A stretch of 64,000 bases of DNA from Flavobacteriales bacterium (GTDB taxonomy: Bacteria > Bacteroidota > Bacteroidia > Flavobacteriales_F > PHOS-HE28). A program made the position numbers and the translations under genes. The notes under the pieces are model-generated. The model saw only the letters and a program-made list of their open reading frames with translations. It was not told where the DNA came from and made no database searches. This document shows positions 37,864 to 46,343 of the stretch, piece by piece. The DNA lies in assembly GCA_016700415.1 (NCBI GenBank), contig CP065018.1, forward strand, positions 3,602,001 through 3,666,000. The letters run 5' to 3'. The first letter of the stretch is position 1; the number at the start of each line of letters is the position of its first letter.

Positions 37864-38560
37864 ATGCGCTTCGGTTTCATCAACCACGTGCTGGGGCGAC
37901 GCTACCGCTATCTGCTCTATGCGCTGGTCCTGTTTTTGGTATTCCCCAGTTTCTTCTTCACCACGGCATACCACAGGGAGATCGCCTACGCCTGCTTGAG
38001 CTTGGTGCTGGTGATGGGCGTGTATGCCGTGCATACCCTGGTCACCAATATGTACATCGGGCTCGGCATGTCCGCGTTGGTGATCGTCATCAACGCGGGC
38101 GGGCTGTTCAGCACGAACGCCACCGTCAGTTCTATGTGGGTTTCCTCTTCTACATGGTGTTCTATAGTTACGTGGCATATCAGCTGATCGCCTCATTTTT
38201 CGCACTTCGAACGTGACGATCGGTGTCTTGTTCGCAGCGATCAATGTGTACCTGCTGGTCGGGATCGTCGGCGGCTTCAGTTCATGTTGATCGAGAACGC
38301 TTTCCCAGGGTCGCTCAACAACGTGAAACTGGAAAGTTTGACGACCGATCAGGCGCACTTCATCTATTTCAGCTTCATGACCATGAGCACTGTGGGCTAT
38401 GGTGATATCACCCCGCGACCGCTCCGGCCCGAATCACTCGCCATCGTCTTGTCCGCATTCGGGCCGATACATTTGACGATGTTGGTGGCCATCCTCGTAG
38501 GGCGCTTCATCACGCACCGGTTCCAAACACAGATGGAACGGATGGCGCTAGGAGTGACAC
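37864..38560 (+). pseudogene. Two-TM-type potassium channel, broken by several shifts
   Basis: The start MRFGFINHVLGRRYRYLLYA opens a run of hydrophobic helices to about 38125 (ITEM: VYAVHTLVTNMYIGLGMSAL). A second frame gives QFYVGFLFYMVFYSYVAYQL (from 38131), a third VTIGVLFAAINVYLLVGIVG (from 38214), and a fourth FPGSLNNVKLESLTTDQAHF, then FMTMSTVGYGDITPRP with an intact K+ selectivity filter (TVGYGD) and LTMLVAILVGRFITHR. The layout of an N-terminal helical bundle before the pore is usual for Ion_trans_2 channels. At least three shifts. The 3' end is uncertain because no in-frame stop fits; I place it near 38560. Confidence 0.7.
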
Positions 38561-38660
38561 TGGTCTGCGCGCCGGATGTTGTGGTCGAGCGGTCAGGGTC
38601 ACTGATCATTGGTCGGCCCATGTTCGTTCCCGGCCATGCATGGCCAAGCGCAATAAGGGA

Positions 38661-39632
38661 TCACTCCAAACCCTTGTGTGTGATCAACGGGATCACCTCC
38701 ACCGTGATGTCGCTCCGGAAACCGGTCTGTTCATGTACATCGTCACCAATGGTAGTGGCCAACGTTTGCGGGACCTCACCGCCGAAATGGCGCCGGACGA
38801 TCACATTGATCAAGGCCTCTGAGGCACTCAGCAAAGTGACATTGATGGTGCTGCCTTCATCCATGAAGCCCGGCACACGCTCCACCGTCCGGGCGGTGGT
38901 GGTACGGATGGCCTTCTCTTGTTCGAGGGATCGGCGACGGATCCCGCGTATCACCAGGATGAGCCCGCTGCCGATGATGTCCAAGCCGATGATGTTGAGG
39001 AGCATGAGCAACAGGGCGTGCGATGCGACGTCCGTGTTCCCGAATGCGAGCCCGATACCGACGACGGCTGCCGGAGGTAAGAGGGATACTGCGATCTCCA
39101 CCCCGATAACGGCATCCAGGACCTGGCCCCGGCGATTCGATGCGGTGGGGCTCGGCGGTGAGCGCCAGTGCCGCAGCGGCACCGGCGGAGATGGCGATGA
39201 TGAGGTTCAAGGCGAGATCCTGCGAGGTGGGGATCGCCCGCAGCGCGATCTCCGGCGTGATGGTGTAGCCGCCCAAGAAGTGCTGAAGAGCGATGGTGAT
39301 CAGGTAGGCGATCCCGCTACCGATGATCAACAAGCCCGCGACCTGTTTGAACAGACCACGTGCGGCGATCCCGGCATCCGAAAGATGGTACCGATGCAAA
39401 CAGCGCGTGATGGGGCCATGAACGGGGCCACGCACATGGAGCCGATGATCGCGGCCGGGCTGTTGAGGAGCAGGCCGGCCGTGGCCAGACCGGCGGCGGC
39501 CACGGTCATGGCGATGTATCCTGGTGAGATGACCGCGCCGGAAATGGCGCGTTCCTCCAAGGTGGTGTAGTAGTTCCGGATACCCCAGATGCCGGGCCGG
39601 AGGTCCCACGGGTTGTACTTGTAGTGCGTCAT
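38661..39632 (-). pseudogene. DUF389 membrane protein, broken by two shifts
   Basis: The protein would start MTHYKYNPWDLRPGIWGIRN. Frame one carries SGAVISPGYIAMTVAAAGLA and LLNSPAAIIGSMCVAPFMAP, the hallmark of the DUF389 (TIGR00341-like) family. A shift near 39385 moves to GLFKQVAGLLIIGSGIAYLI and TSQDLALNLIIAISAGAAAA. A second near 39150 moves to VLDAVIGVEIAVSLLPPAAV and VGIGLAFGN, then a hydrophilic C-terminal part ending PLITHKGLE. Joined, the pieces give a full-length protein of about 320 residues. Family function is unknown. The gene is convergent with the K+ channel remnant. Confidence 0.75.
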
Positions 39633-39875
39633 GGTGTTGTGCTGTCCTGGTTCAGGATGAGGGTGATATGGGGGTGTGATAGCCTCATTCCCACCGATGT
39701 CCACGAGGATGATCGGCCGGTGCAGGGAAAGGTAGGGCAGGTTCTCTTCCTGCATGCTGCGCTCCTTTTTGCCGGTGATCCGCACATAAGGATCGGTCTG
39801 CAGTATTCCGGTGAAGGCCGCTGCGTTGTGGGGAATTGATCGCTGATCATTGGCAGGAAGGAAGTTCGGCTACAT

Positions 39876-40490
39876 TCAATCCTGCTCCAGTCTCCACGGG
39901 TTCAGGAAGAACGTCAGGTAGGTCATCAGCCCGCTGAAGCCGATGAGGTAGAGCGGCCACAGCAGGTGCAGCCAAGAAAAATTGAAAAGGATGCTGGTCG
40001 CGGTGAGCGTCCATGCAAAGAGGACGATGGGCCAAGCATCGGTGCGGTGGCCGGCGGGGTCCTTGAAGGCGCGTTCCAACATGGGTATGGCCACCAGCAG
40101 GTCCGCAGTGATGGCGAGGACCGTGGTGATCCAGGTCGGAGGACAGGAGGAAGACGCCCATGCATGCCAAAGTAAGCCCAGCAGGCAGAGCACATCGCCT
40201 TTTCCCCGGGAGTAGTTCCCGCTCCACACCCCGGTGATGCCGATGAGCACGCAACCCATGGCGGATAGCAGCACGCTGAACACGTTCCAGTCCCAGGCCC
40301 AAGCCCCGGCCTGCAACTGGGCCACCACACTGATGCCCATCAGTAGTGACCAGCCGAACCAGGAGAGCACAACGGCCTTCATGCGGCCACTGGCCACGCG
40401 GCGGATCATCCGGTATTGCGCAAAGGCGACGAGGACATAGGCTGTCACCTTCATCATCCCGATCAGCATGGCCGGTCCATTGGTATCCAT
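39876..40490 (-). CDS. Multi-pass membrane protein of unknown function
   Basis: A 204-residue protein from the ATG at 40490 (MDTNGPAMLIGMMKV). Six hydrophobic helices can be drawn: about 8-24, 37-58, 62-83, 88-107, 112-132 and 147-190. Short loops carry Arg/Lys (YRMIRRVASGRMK) or Pro/Asp (KDPAGHRTDAWPIV). The repeated Trp-rich turns recall PQ-loop-type small transporters, but the diagnostic Pro-Gln pair is absent. No operon partner: the upstream gene is divergent and the next gene downstream on the same strand is 240 bases away. Confidence 0.65.
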   Translation of the reverse strand: MDTNGPAMLIGMMKVTAYVLVAFAQYRMIRRVASGRMKAVVLSWFGWSLLMGISVVAQLQAGAWAWDWNVFSVLLSAMGCVLIGITGVWSGNYSRGKGDVLCLLGLLWHAWASSSCPPTWITTVLAITADLLVAIPMLERAFKDPAGHRTDAWPIVLFAWTLTATSILFNFSWLHLLWPLYLIGFSGLMTYLTFFLNPWRLEQD

Positions 40491-40651
40491 CGGTAGATCG
40501 GCGAAGCTACTGGGTCCGAATGCTCCTTCGGGATGTCCGCGACGGTTCCGGACGGCGTGTTGGATGCCGAGGATCCGCATCCGATCACAACGCTGTGCGG
40601 GTTACTGATCCTGAAGGGCTATTTTCGTCGCCGAACAATCAACATACTTGA

Positions 40652-41887
40652 ATGAAAGCTCTTTTCACCTTGGTCGCATTCGCTGTGTCCGCTTCTGCTT
40701 TGGCCACGGACCGTATCGTGGAGGAATTCGGGCAGGCACCGGCCTACTCCAACATCACGGCGGCGGTAGCAGCCGCTTCGGACGGAGACCGGATCATCGT
40801 AAAGAACCGGGCGGGCAACATCCCATGGATCGAGAACATCATGGTGAATGCCAGTCTGCAATTCCTGAGTTTCTCCAACGACGACTTCTTCTACGTCCAA
40901 GGGAACTACACGATCACTGGTGCTGCCGATCGCGAGGTCACTATCATCGGCATGCGGAACACGTCCGGTAACATCCTGGCCGGTGCAGGAGGGACTGTAC
41001 GTGGTACTTCTGTGCGCCTTATGGATAGCTACTTCGTGAATGGATACGTGAACCTGAGCAATAACAACTTCCAGGCAGATATCGTCGGTTGCACTTTTAT
41101 GAACGGTACCGTGGCCGTCAACTACGGCAACGTGGTGGGCTGCGACATCGATGGGTCGGCACAGAACGCTGCCGGTATCAGCATATCGGGCAGTTCCTCG
41201 GGCTTTCCGCTGGACACCTGTGCTGTCATAGGCAACAAGCTGAAGAGCGCAGTAGGCTATGAAGGTATTTTCTCCAGCTCGGAGAGCCAGGTGTTGCATA
41301 TCCGGAACAACTACATCCAGCATGGTTGGATGGGGATCGAGGTCTACGAAGGAAACAACACCGGCGTGCAGAACCTGATCTGGAACAATACGATCACCGC
41401 GTACGCCGGATCGTCCACCACTTACGGTATCAGCCTCGCGAACACCAACACCGGGAGCGTGTGGGAAGTGATGAACAATGCGATCACGCGCACATGGAGC
41501 GGTACCAATAACCGGGGCATCAACAAGGACAGTGGCAATTCAGGCCAGATCAACGTGTATTTCAACCACGTGTCCAACAACATGAGCACACCGATCTCCG
41601 CCGGGTTCACCTTCGCTTCGGACAACACCACGGACCAGGCCATCACGCTGAACGCGGACGGCACCTTCGCCAGTGCGCCGTCCTGCATCGACGGGGGCAA
41701 TCCGGCACCGGTGCTCAGCGACCTGGACCTAACCACGGGTGATGCGGGCGCTTACGGTGGTTCATACACGCTCAACAATTTCCATCCCATGCACACGGGT
41801 GCTGCGCGGGTCTACCTCACCGGCCATCCGTTCAATGTGCGTTCCGGTTCCACACTGCGTGTGAAGGCCGTGGCCTTCGACCGCTAA
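40652..41887 (+). CDS. Secreted right-handed beta-helix protein
   Basis: A 411-residue protein with a signal peptide (LVAFAVSASALA). The mature part begins DRIVEEFGQAPAYSNITAAV and continues in rungs rich in Asn, Gly and short beta strands: IVGCTFMNGTVAVNYGNVVG, HIRNNYIQHGWMGIEVYEG, LIWNNTITAYAGSSTTYGI and VMNNAITRTWSGTNNRGI. This pattern fits a pectate-lyase-like parallel beta-helix. Catalytic residues of a known lyase family were not recognised, so glycan binding is as likely as cleavage. No own sorting domain is evident. Its stop and the next start overlap (TAATG), so the two products are probably made together. Confidence 0.78.
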   Translation: MKALFTLVAFAVSASALATDRIVEEFGQAPAYSNITAAVAAASDGDRIIVKNRAGNIPWIENIMVNASLQFLSFSNDDFFYVQGNYTITGAADREVTIIGMRNTSGNILAGAGGTVRGTSVRLMDSYFVNGYVNLSNNNFQADIVGCTFMNGTVAVNYGNVVGCDIDGSAQNAAGISISGSSSGFPLDTCAVIGNKLKSAVGYEGIFSSSESQVLHIRNNYIQHGWMGIEVYEGNNTGVQNLIWNNTITAYAGSSTTYGISLANTNTGSVWEVMNNAITRTWSGTNNRGINKDSGNSGQINVYFNHVSNNMSTPISAGFTFASDNTTDQAITLNADGTFASAPSCIDGGNPAPVLSDLDLTTGDAGAYGGSYTLNNFHPMHTGAARVYLTGHPFNVRSGSTLRVKAVAFDR

Positions 41888-42960
41888 TGCCGGTGCTCAT
41901 GCGAACGCGTTTCATTCTTCTGTTCCTACCTGTGCTCCTCTGCACGCAGTTGGCAGCCCAGACCGGGCTGCTGAACACCGAGTATTTCTGGGGTGCGGAT
42001 CCCGGCCAAGGCAACGGCTCACCGATGGTGGCCGTGGATGGAAGTTATGGTCAAGTCTTGGAAACCGTGCTGGCGGAGACGGTGGCACTTCCTTCACCGG
42101 GCGAGCACACCTTTTCCATCCGGGCCAAGGACGAGGATGGCAATTGGGGGCCGGTCTTCCAAACGCTGATCCAAGTATTGGCTGGCGCTGTCAGCTTTCC
42201 GGACATCCAGGTGAGCGAAGGCGAGTACTACTGGGATACCGATCCCGGCGAGGGGAATGGCGGTCCATTGCTCGCGTTGGACGGGAACTATGATGATGCG
42301 CTGGAAGCGATCGGTGCGGACATCACGCAGTTGCCTGCAGCGGGCATGCATGTGTTGAGCTTACGCATACTGGATGTGAACAGCCATTGGAGCGCACCGT
42401 TCAGCATTGTGGTGGAGGTGTTACCGGGCAGCGTCAGCTTTCCCGCGATCCACGTTGCTGCGGCCGAGTACTGGTTCAACACGGATCCCGGGGAGGGCAT
42501 GGCTACGGCCATGTTGGCCGCGGACGGGGCGTTCGACCATGCGATCAAGGCAGTGAAAGGAGGAGCGATCCCGGTGCCGGTGACAGAGGGCATCAATGTC
42601 CTGTGGATGCGGGCTAAGGACGACGACGGAGGCTGGGGGCCGCCGTTCGGCGTGGTGGTGAACATGGACACCACGATCTTAGGTACGGTGGCTGTGCCTG
42701 AAGAACTCGCAGGGACCTCTCCCTTGATCATCGCGCCGAACCCGACCACCGCTGCGTCAGGTTTCCGGGTGGAGCAACGTGGCGATCCGGCGCCGATCCG
42801 CATCCGTGTGCTCGATAGCCAAGGACGCGTGGTGCTGGACCGGGACTATGGGAGCCGTTCCAGGGTGGATGTTCCACTGAACGGCGTTGCTGCGGGCCTT
42901 TATCCTGTGGGTGTGTACCGGGGTGATACGGTCACTTGGCATTCGATCGCAGTGCGATAG
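41887..42960 (+). CDS. T9SS cargo protein with three tandem 'TDPGEG' repeats
   Basis: A 357-residue protein with a signal peptide ending TQLAAQ. Three repeats of about 80 residues follow, each starting with an E-Y-(F/Y)-W-type strand and a GxGxG loop: NTEYFWGADPGQGNGSPMVA, GEYYWDTDPGEGNGGPLLAL and AEYWFNTDPGEGMATAMLAA. Each ends with a Trp-Gly/Ser-Pro-Phe strand (NWGPVFQTLIQV, HWSAPFSIVVEV, GWGPPFGVVVNM). A type A T9SS domain closes the protein (LIIAPNPTTAASGFRVEQRG to GLYPVGVYRGDTVTWHS). The start may be at 41887 or at the Met four codons later. Coupled to the beta-helix gene. Confidence 0.82.
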   Translation: MPVLMRTRFILLFLPVLLCTQLAAQTGLLNTEYFWGADPGQGNGSPMVAVDGSYGQVLETVLAETVALPSPGEHTFSIRAKDEDGNWGPVFQTLIQVLAGAVSFPDIQVSEGEYYWDTDPGEGNGGPLLALDGNYDDALEAIGADITQLPAAGMHVLSLRILDVNSHWSAPFSIVVEVLPGSVSFPAIHVAAAEYWFNTDPGEGMATAMLAADGAFDHAIKAVKGGAIPVPVTEGINVLWMRAKDDDGGWGPPFGVVVNMDTTILGTVAVPEELAGTSPLIIAPNPTTAASGFRVEQRGDPAPIRIRVLDSQGRVVLDRDYGSRSRVDVPLNGVAAGLYPVGVYRGDTVTWHSIAVR

Positions 42961-43032
42961 CGGCAACGTTCCGATGGTCCGATCAAAGTAGACCACTGTT
43001 CTGTCGTTCATGGACCTGTTCGGAACGCGTCT

Positions 43033-44187
43033 TCATGGCTCGACCTCCACTTCCTGCCACTGCTGGTTGTTCACGTTCTGGTCAGCGTTCGGGTCGTACA
43101 TCACATCGTTGCTGGGGATGTACTCTTGGTTGTTGTTCATCCAGTACTGGTCCGCGCCGCTCTGCACCTGGTAGCGCTCGCCGGTGCTGTTGTCACGCAC
43201 GGTGTTCTCGTCCTTGATGTAGTTGAGGAAGCCGCGTTGGTTCTCGTCGCTGGCCTGCATCCTTGAGTTGTAGGAACCCATTATGCTGTTGTTGACGGCT
43301 TCCGTGGTACTGCGATGGATGGCCTGCCGTTGATCGAAATTCCGCTGGTTCTCCTGCATCCGTGCATTGTGTTGCGACCAGCTCTGGCCAGCCTTCTGCT
43401 GTTCGCTGGCGTTGTATGCTGCGATCTGCTGCGGGTTGTACTGCGTGTTCACGATGCTGTTGACCAACGCTGCTTTCGCGCTTGCCATGGCTCCCTTTTC
43501 AGCAGTAACGACCTGCATGTTCGTGTACCAGAACACATTGCTCTGCCCTTGGCTCACCATCATGTTCACGATCATGAACATCGGCTCGCCCTGCGCGTTC
43601 GTCCATTCGGTGCCCATGGCTGAAAAGTGGTCGCGTGTCGGTGCGACTTTGTACAGCTTGGACGAATACGCTTGATTGCTTGCCGCGATCTGTGGCAGCG
43701 GATATTGTTTCATCAAACGCATCCCCTTATTCCCCATCGCCTGTGAAACATCTTGTAGCACGTAGGTTTGGATATCAACGGGTTGCCGCATTTGTTGCCC
43801 GGCCATCTGGTAGCTCTGCTGCATCGACGGGTCGTTGGAATACGTGAATGTCCCGCCATTCCAGTAGTATACTTTCACGCCACCAGGGCCCGTGATGGCC
43901 GGTCCATTGCCTTGGGCGCCTTGGGCGACCTTCCAGGATGCGGGCAAAGGGACCTGCTGACTGACCATGCCCGTGTTCGGGTCGGTCACCGGATACATGA
44001 CCATCCGTTCATCCCCACTGGAACGGCCTGGCATGCTGCCGTTCCCTTCCTGCATTCCAGGATCTCCCGGCTCTTGGCCGTTGTAACCGTACTGTCCATC
44101 GTCGAACTGGTCCTCTTGTGGATCGTTGCCGCAGCTCGTCGCAAGAAGGACAATGACGGAAAGCAGGGGGAGTGTGAGGCGTTTCAT
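43033..44187 (-). CDS. Large lipoprotein rich in Gln, Asn and Met
   Basis: A 384-residue protein; the lipobox LLATSC puts the lipidated Cys at position 19. A low-complexity acidic Gly/Gln/Tyr stretch (20-60) precedes a globular part with TGMVSQQVPLPASWKVAQGA and VKVYYWNGGTFTYSND. A long helical, Gln/Arg/Asn-rich region follows (NASEQQKAGQSWSQHNARMQ, ENQRNFDQRQAIH). The tail has VRDNSTGERYQVQSGADQYW and YIPSNDVMYDPNAD. I have no named family for it; the tail looks like a conserved hypothetical module. Monocistronic, convergent with the T9SS gene ending at 42960. Confidence 0.72.
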   Translation of the reverse strand: MKRLTLPLLSVIVLLATSCGNDPQEDQFDDGQYGYNGQEPGDPGMQEGNGSMPGRSSGDERMVMYPVTDPNTGMVSQQVPLPASWKVAQGAQGNGPAITGPGGVKVYYWNGGTFTYSNDPSMQQSYQMAGQQMRQPVDIQTYVLQDVSQAMGNKGMRLMKQYPLPQIAASNQAYSSKLYKVAPTRDHFSAMGTEWTNAQGEPMFMIVNMMVSQGQSNVFWYTNMQVVTAEKGAMASAKAALVNSIVNTQYNPQQIAAYNASEQQKAGQSWSQHNARMQENQRNFDQRQAIHRSTTEAVNNSIMGSYNSRMQASDENQRGFLNYIKDENTVRDNSTGERYQVQSGADQYWMNNNQEYIPSNDVMYDPNADQNVNNQQWQEVEVEP

Positions 44188-44416
44188 GGTTTGGATGTTC
44201 AAGGGTGATCGATCATCCATACTAAGGTAGGTGGAATTGGGGCCAAAGACCTGTAGAATCCCCCGAATTGGGGGGATGCCCTCGCAGCACCACCGGTCCG
44301 GTTTTTTCGGCAGTTTTTATCCCCGACCACGATCGGGACGCGACCGCAGATCCGCCTGCCGGGAGCTCGGCAGAAGTTCCACCTATGAGCGGTGGGGGTA
44401 TGTGCGCTTGGACGGC

Positions 44417-46084
44417 TTATTCCCGAACGACCATGGCCTGCGCCTGTTTGCCCAAGCCCGTGAACAGGGCGATGTAGTTGCCGGGTGAAAGCCTTGCGAG
44501 ATCGATCGTGCCTTCGGTCATCTTCGGGCCTTCCGCACGCAGCACCTCGCGACCGGACAGGTCCAGCAGGCGCAGCTGTATCACCGGGAAGGACGTGTTG
44601 AACCGCACCAGCGAGGAGGAGGGTACCGGATAGACGAGGGGATGTTCCACCTTCACCGTTCCGGCCACGGAAGCCGTCGGGTCCACGATGATGAACTGCC
44701 ACATCATGTGGTTGATGTGCATCAGGTTGTGGCAATGGTACATCAGGGGCCAGCCGTCGGTGGTGTATTCGGCGAAGCGCATGATGACGCGCACGGTGTC
44801 GCCCACATCCACTTGGACGACGGACTTCGGCCCGCGTTCCCACTCGGCGGGCGGTTGGCCGTTGCGGTCCAGCACGAAGAAGGATCCCCCGTGCATGGTC
44901 ATCGGGTGGGCCATGTTGGAGTGGTTGATGTAGGTCCAGATCTCGGTGTCGCCCAACATGATGGTGTCATTGATCACGTCCATGTCCCATCCTTCACCGT
45001 TCATCATGAACATGCCCAATCCGCCGACCAAGCCGGTCCCCGTTATCTCCTTGATGCGTGTGCGCGCCGCCGAGGCCTCGGGATAGGGCTGTACATCGGC
45101 CAGCGTGGCAGGTATCGTTGTGATCGGGTTGCTGCTCTGTGGCCCCACACGGATGCGCAGGATGGGGAAATCGACGCCATTGAGCGAGCTGCTTTCCCAG
45201 AGGAGGTTGTTCGAGCCTGGGACGGTATTGGGCAGTTCACTGCCATAGCTCATCAATAGCAGGCTGTCGCCTTCCATACCGGTGAGGTCAAGGAGAAGTT
45301 CCACGCGTTCGCCACTTCCCAGCATGATCCGGGTCATGGTTGCCGGGGCCGCCAGCAGACCTCCTTCACTGGCGATCACTTGGAACGGGACATCCCCTTC
45401 GAAGCCGAACGGGTAGTACCTGGCGGTGGAAGCGTTCAGCAGCCGGAGCCGCACTACCTGTGCCGGGCATTCCAAATACGGATGCGCCGTGCCGTTCACC
45501 AAGATCGAATCGCCATAGGGTGAAGAAACCAACTGCCCTGAAGGCGAGAATTTCTTGTCCTGCACCGCCAAGGGAAAGTCATCAACGCCATAATCTCGCG
45601 GCAGTGCAAGTTGGGCTTCTTCATCATCGCGAACGATCATAAGGCCGGCCGCTCCTTTGCCCACTTGTGCCCCGATAAGGTTCATGGTGTGCGGATGGTA
45701 CAGGTACACGCTCGCCTTGTCGATCACCTTGTACTTCACGCTCCACATGTCACCCGGCTCGATCACCCTGGGCGGGCTGCCGTCGAACTCCGGTGGCACG
45801 TTCATGCCGTTCCAGTGCATGCCGCTGATCTCCGCCAACTGGTTGTGGATCCGGAAGTGCGCGGTATCCCCTTTGTGCAGGATCAGCGTGGGCCCGAGGT
45901 ACGGTGCGTTGATGCCGTAGGTGTCCGTCACCACCCCGGGATAGAACTCATGGGTGTGCTCATCCAGCGTCAGGTCGAAGGTGTCCAGTTCGATCGCGGG
46001 CGGGATCGCCAAAGGGTTCTGTGCCCGGACATGGGCCGTGGCGAGGATCACTAAGGCTATGGGCAAGGCGTATCGTTTCATCAT
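44417..46084 (-). CDS. Secreted multicopper oxidase with T9SS sorting domain
   Basis: A 555-residue enzyme expected to oxidise a substrate or Cu(I) while reducing O2 to water. The signal peptide ends HVRAQ. All four copper-ligand motifs are present in order: MHWNGMNV (about 89-96), YHPHTMNL (about 129-136), HPMTMHGGSF and the type 1/trinuclear HCHNLMHINHMM. The Met after the last His block fits an axial ligand. The last 85 residues form a type A T9SS domain (VYPVPSSSLVRFNTSF to SPGNYIALFTG). So the enzyme should work outside the cell or on its surface, unlike CueO-type periplasmic enzymes. Met1-Met2 are adjacent; either may start it. Confidence 0.92.
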   Translation of the reverse strand: MMKRYALPIALVILATAHVRAQNPLAIPPAIELDTFDLTLDEHTHEFYPGVVTDTYGINAPYLGPTLILHKGDTAHFRIHNQLAEISGMHWNGMNVPPEFDGSPPRVIEPGDMWSVKYKVIDKASVYLYHPHTMNLIGAQVGKGAAGLMIVRDDEEAQLALPRDYGVDDFPLAVQDKKFSPSGQLVSSPYGDSILVNGTAHPYLECPAQVVRLRLLNASTARYYPFGFEGDVPFQVIASEGGLLAAPATMTRIMLGSGERVELLLDLTGMEGDSLLLMSYGSELPNTVPGSNNLLWESSSLNGVDFPILRIRVGPQSSNPITTIPATLADVQPYPEASAARTRIKEITGTGLVGGLGMFMMNGEGWDMDVINDTIMLGDTEIWTYINHSNMAHPMTMHGGSFFVLDRNGQPPAEWERGPKSVVQVDVGDTVRVIMRFAEYTTDGWPLMYHCHNLMHINHMMWQFIIVDPTASVAGTVKVEHPLVYPVPSSSLVRFNTSFPVIQLRLLDLSGREVLRAEGPKMTEGTIDLARLSPGNYIALFTGLGKQAQAMVVRE

Positions 46085-46343
46085 AGGGTTGTTTCGGTAG
46101 GTCAAGCTTGAGAGATCCCGGCGGATTGAAGTATGATGGATGTCATATTTGTCCGGGATCCGGAGTGCCAGTGCGGGCTTCCGGGCCTTGGATCCGGACC
46201 GGCCCCACCCTGCATTTGTTTGGGGTTCATCCACCTCCCGCGTACGGCGAGCCGCTACTCCACGCAGAATTCCGCATCGGCGAGTGCCCCTGCAATAGGT
46301 GTCCGGGTGTGAGCGTGGGCCGCTTGGAAGCGGTGTGGCGCGG

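Noticed and set aside
38284..39570. Plus-strand frame of about 428 residues continuing the K+ channel
   Set aside because: Only the first 90 residues are channel-like. The remainder is the antisense of the DUF389 gene (Ser/Thr/Arg-rich), so I ended the channel remnant near 38560.
44258..44277. ATCCCCC/GGGGGGAT hairpin after the multicopper oxidase gene as a terminator
   Set aside because: It lies about 140 bases beyond the stop and has no T-run on the relevant strand.
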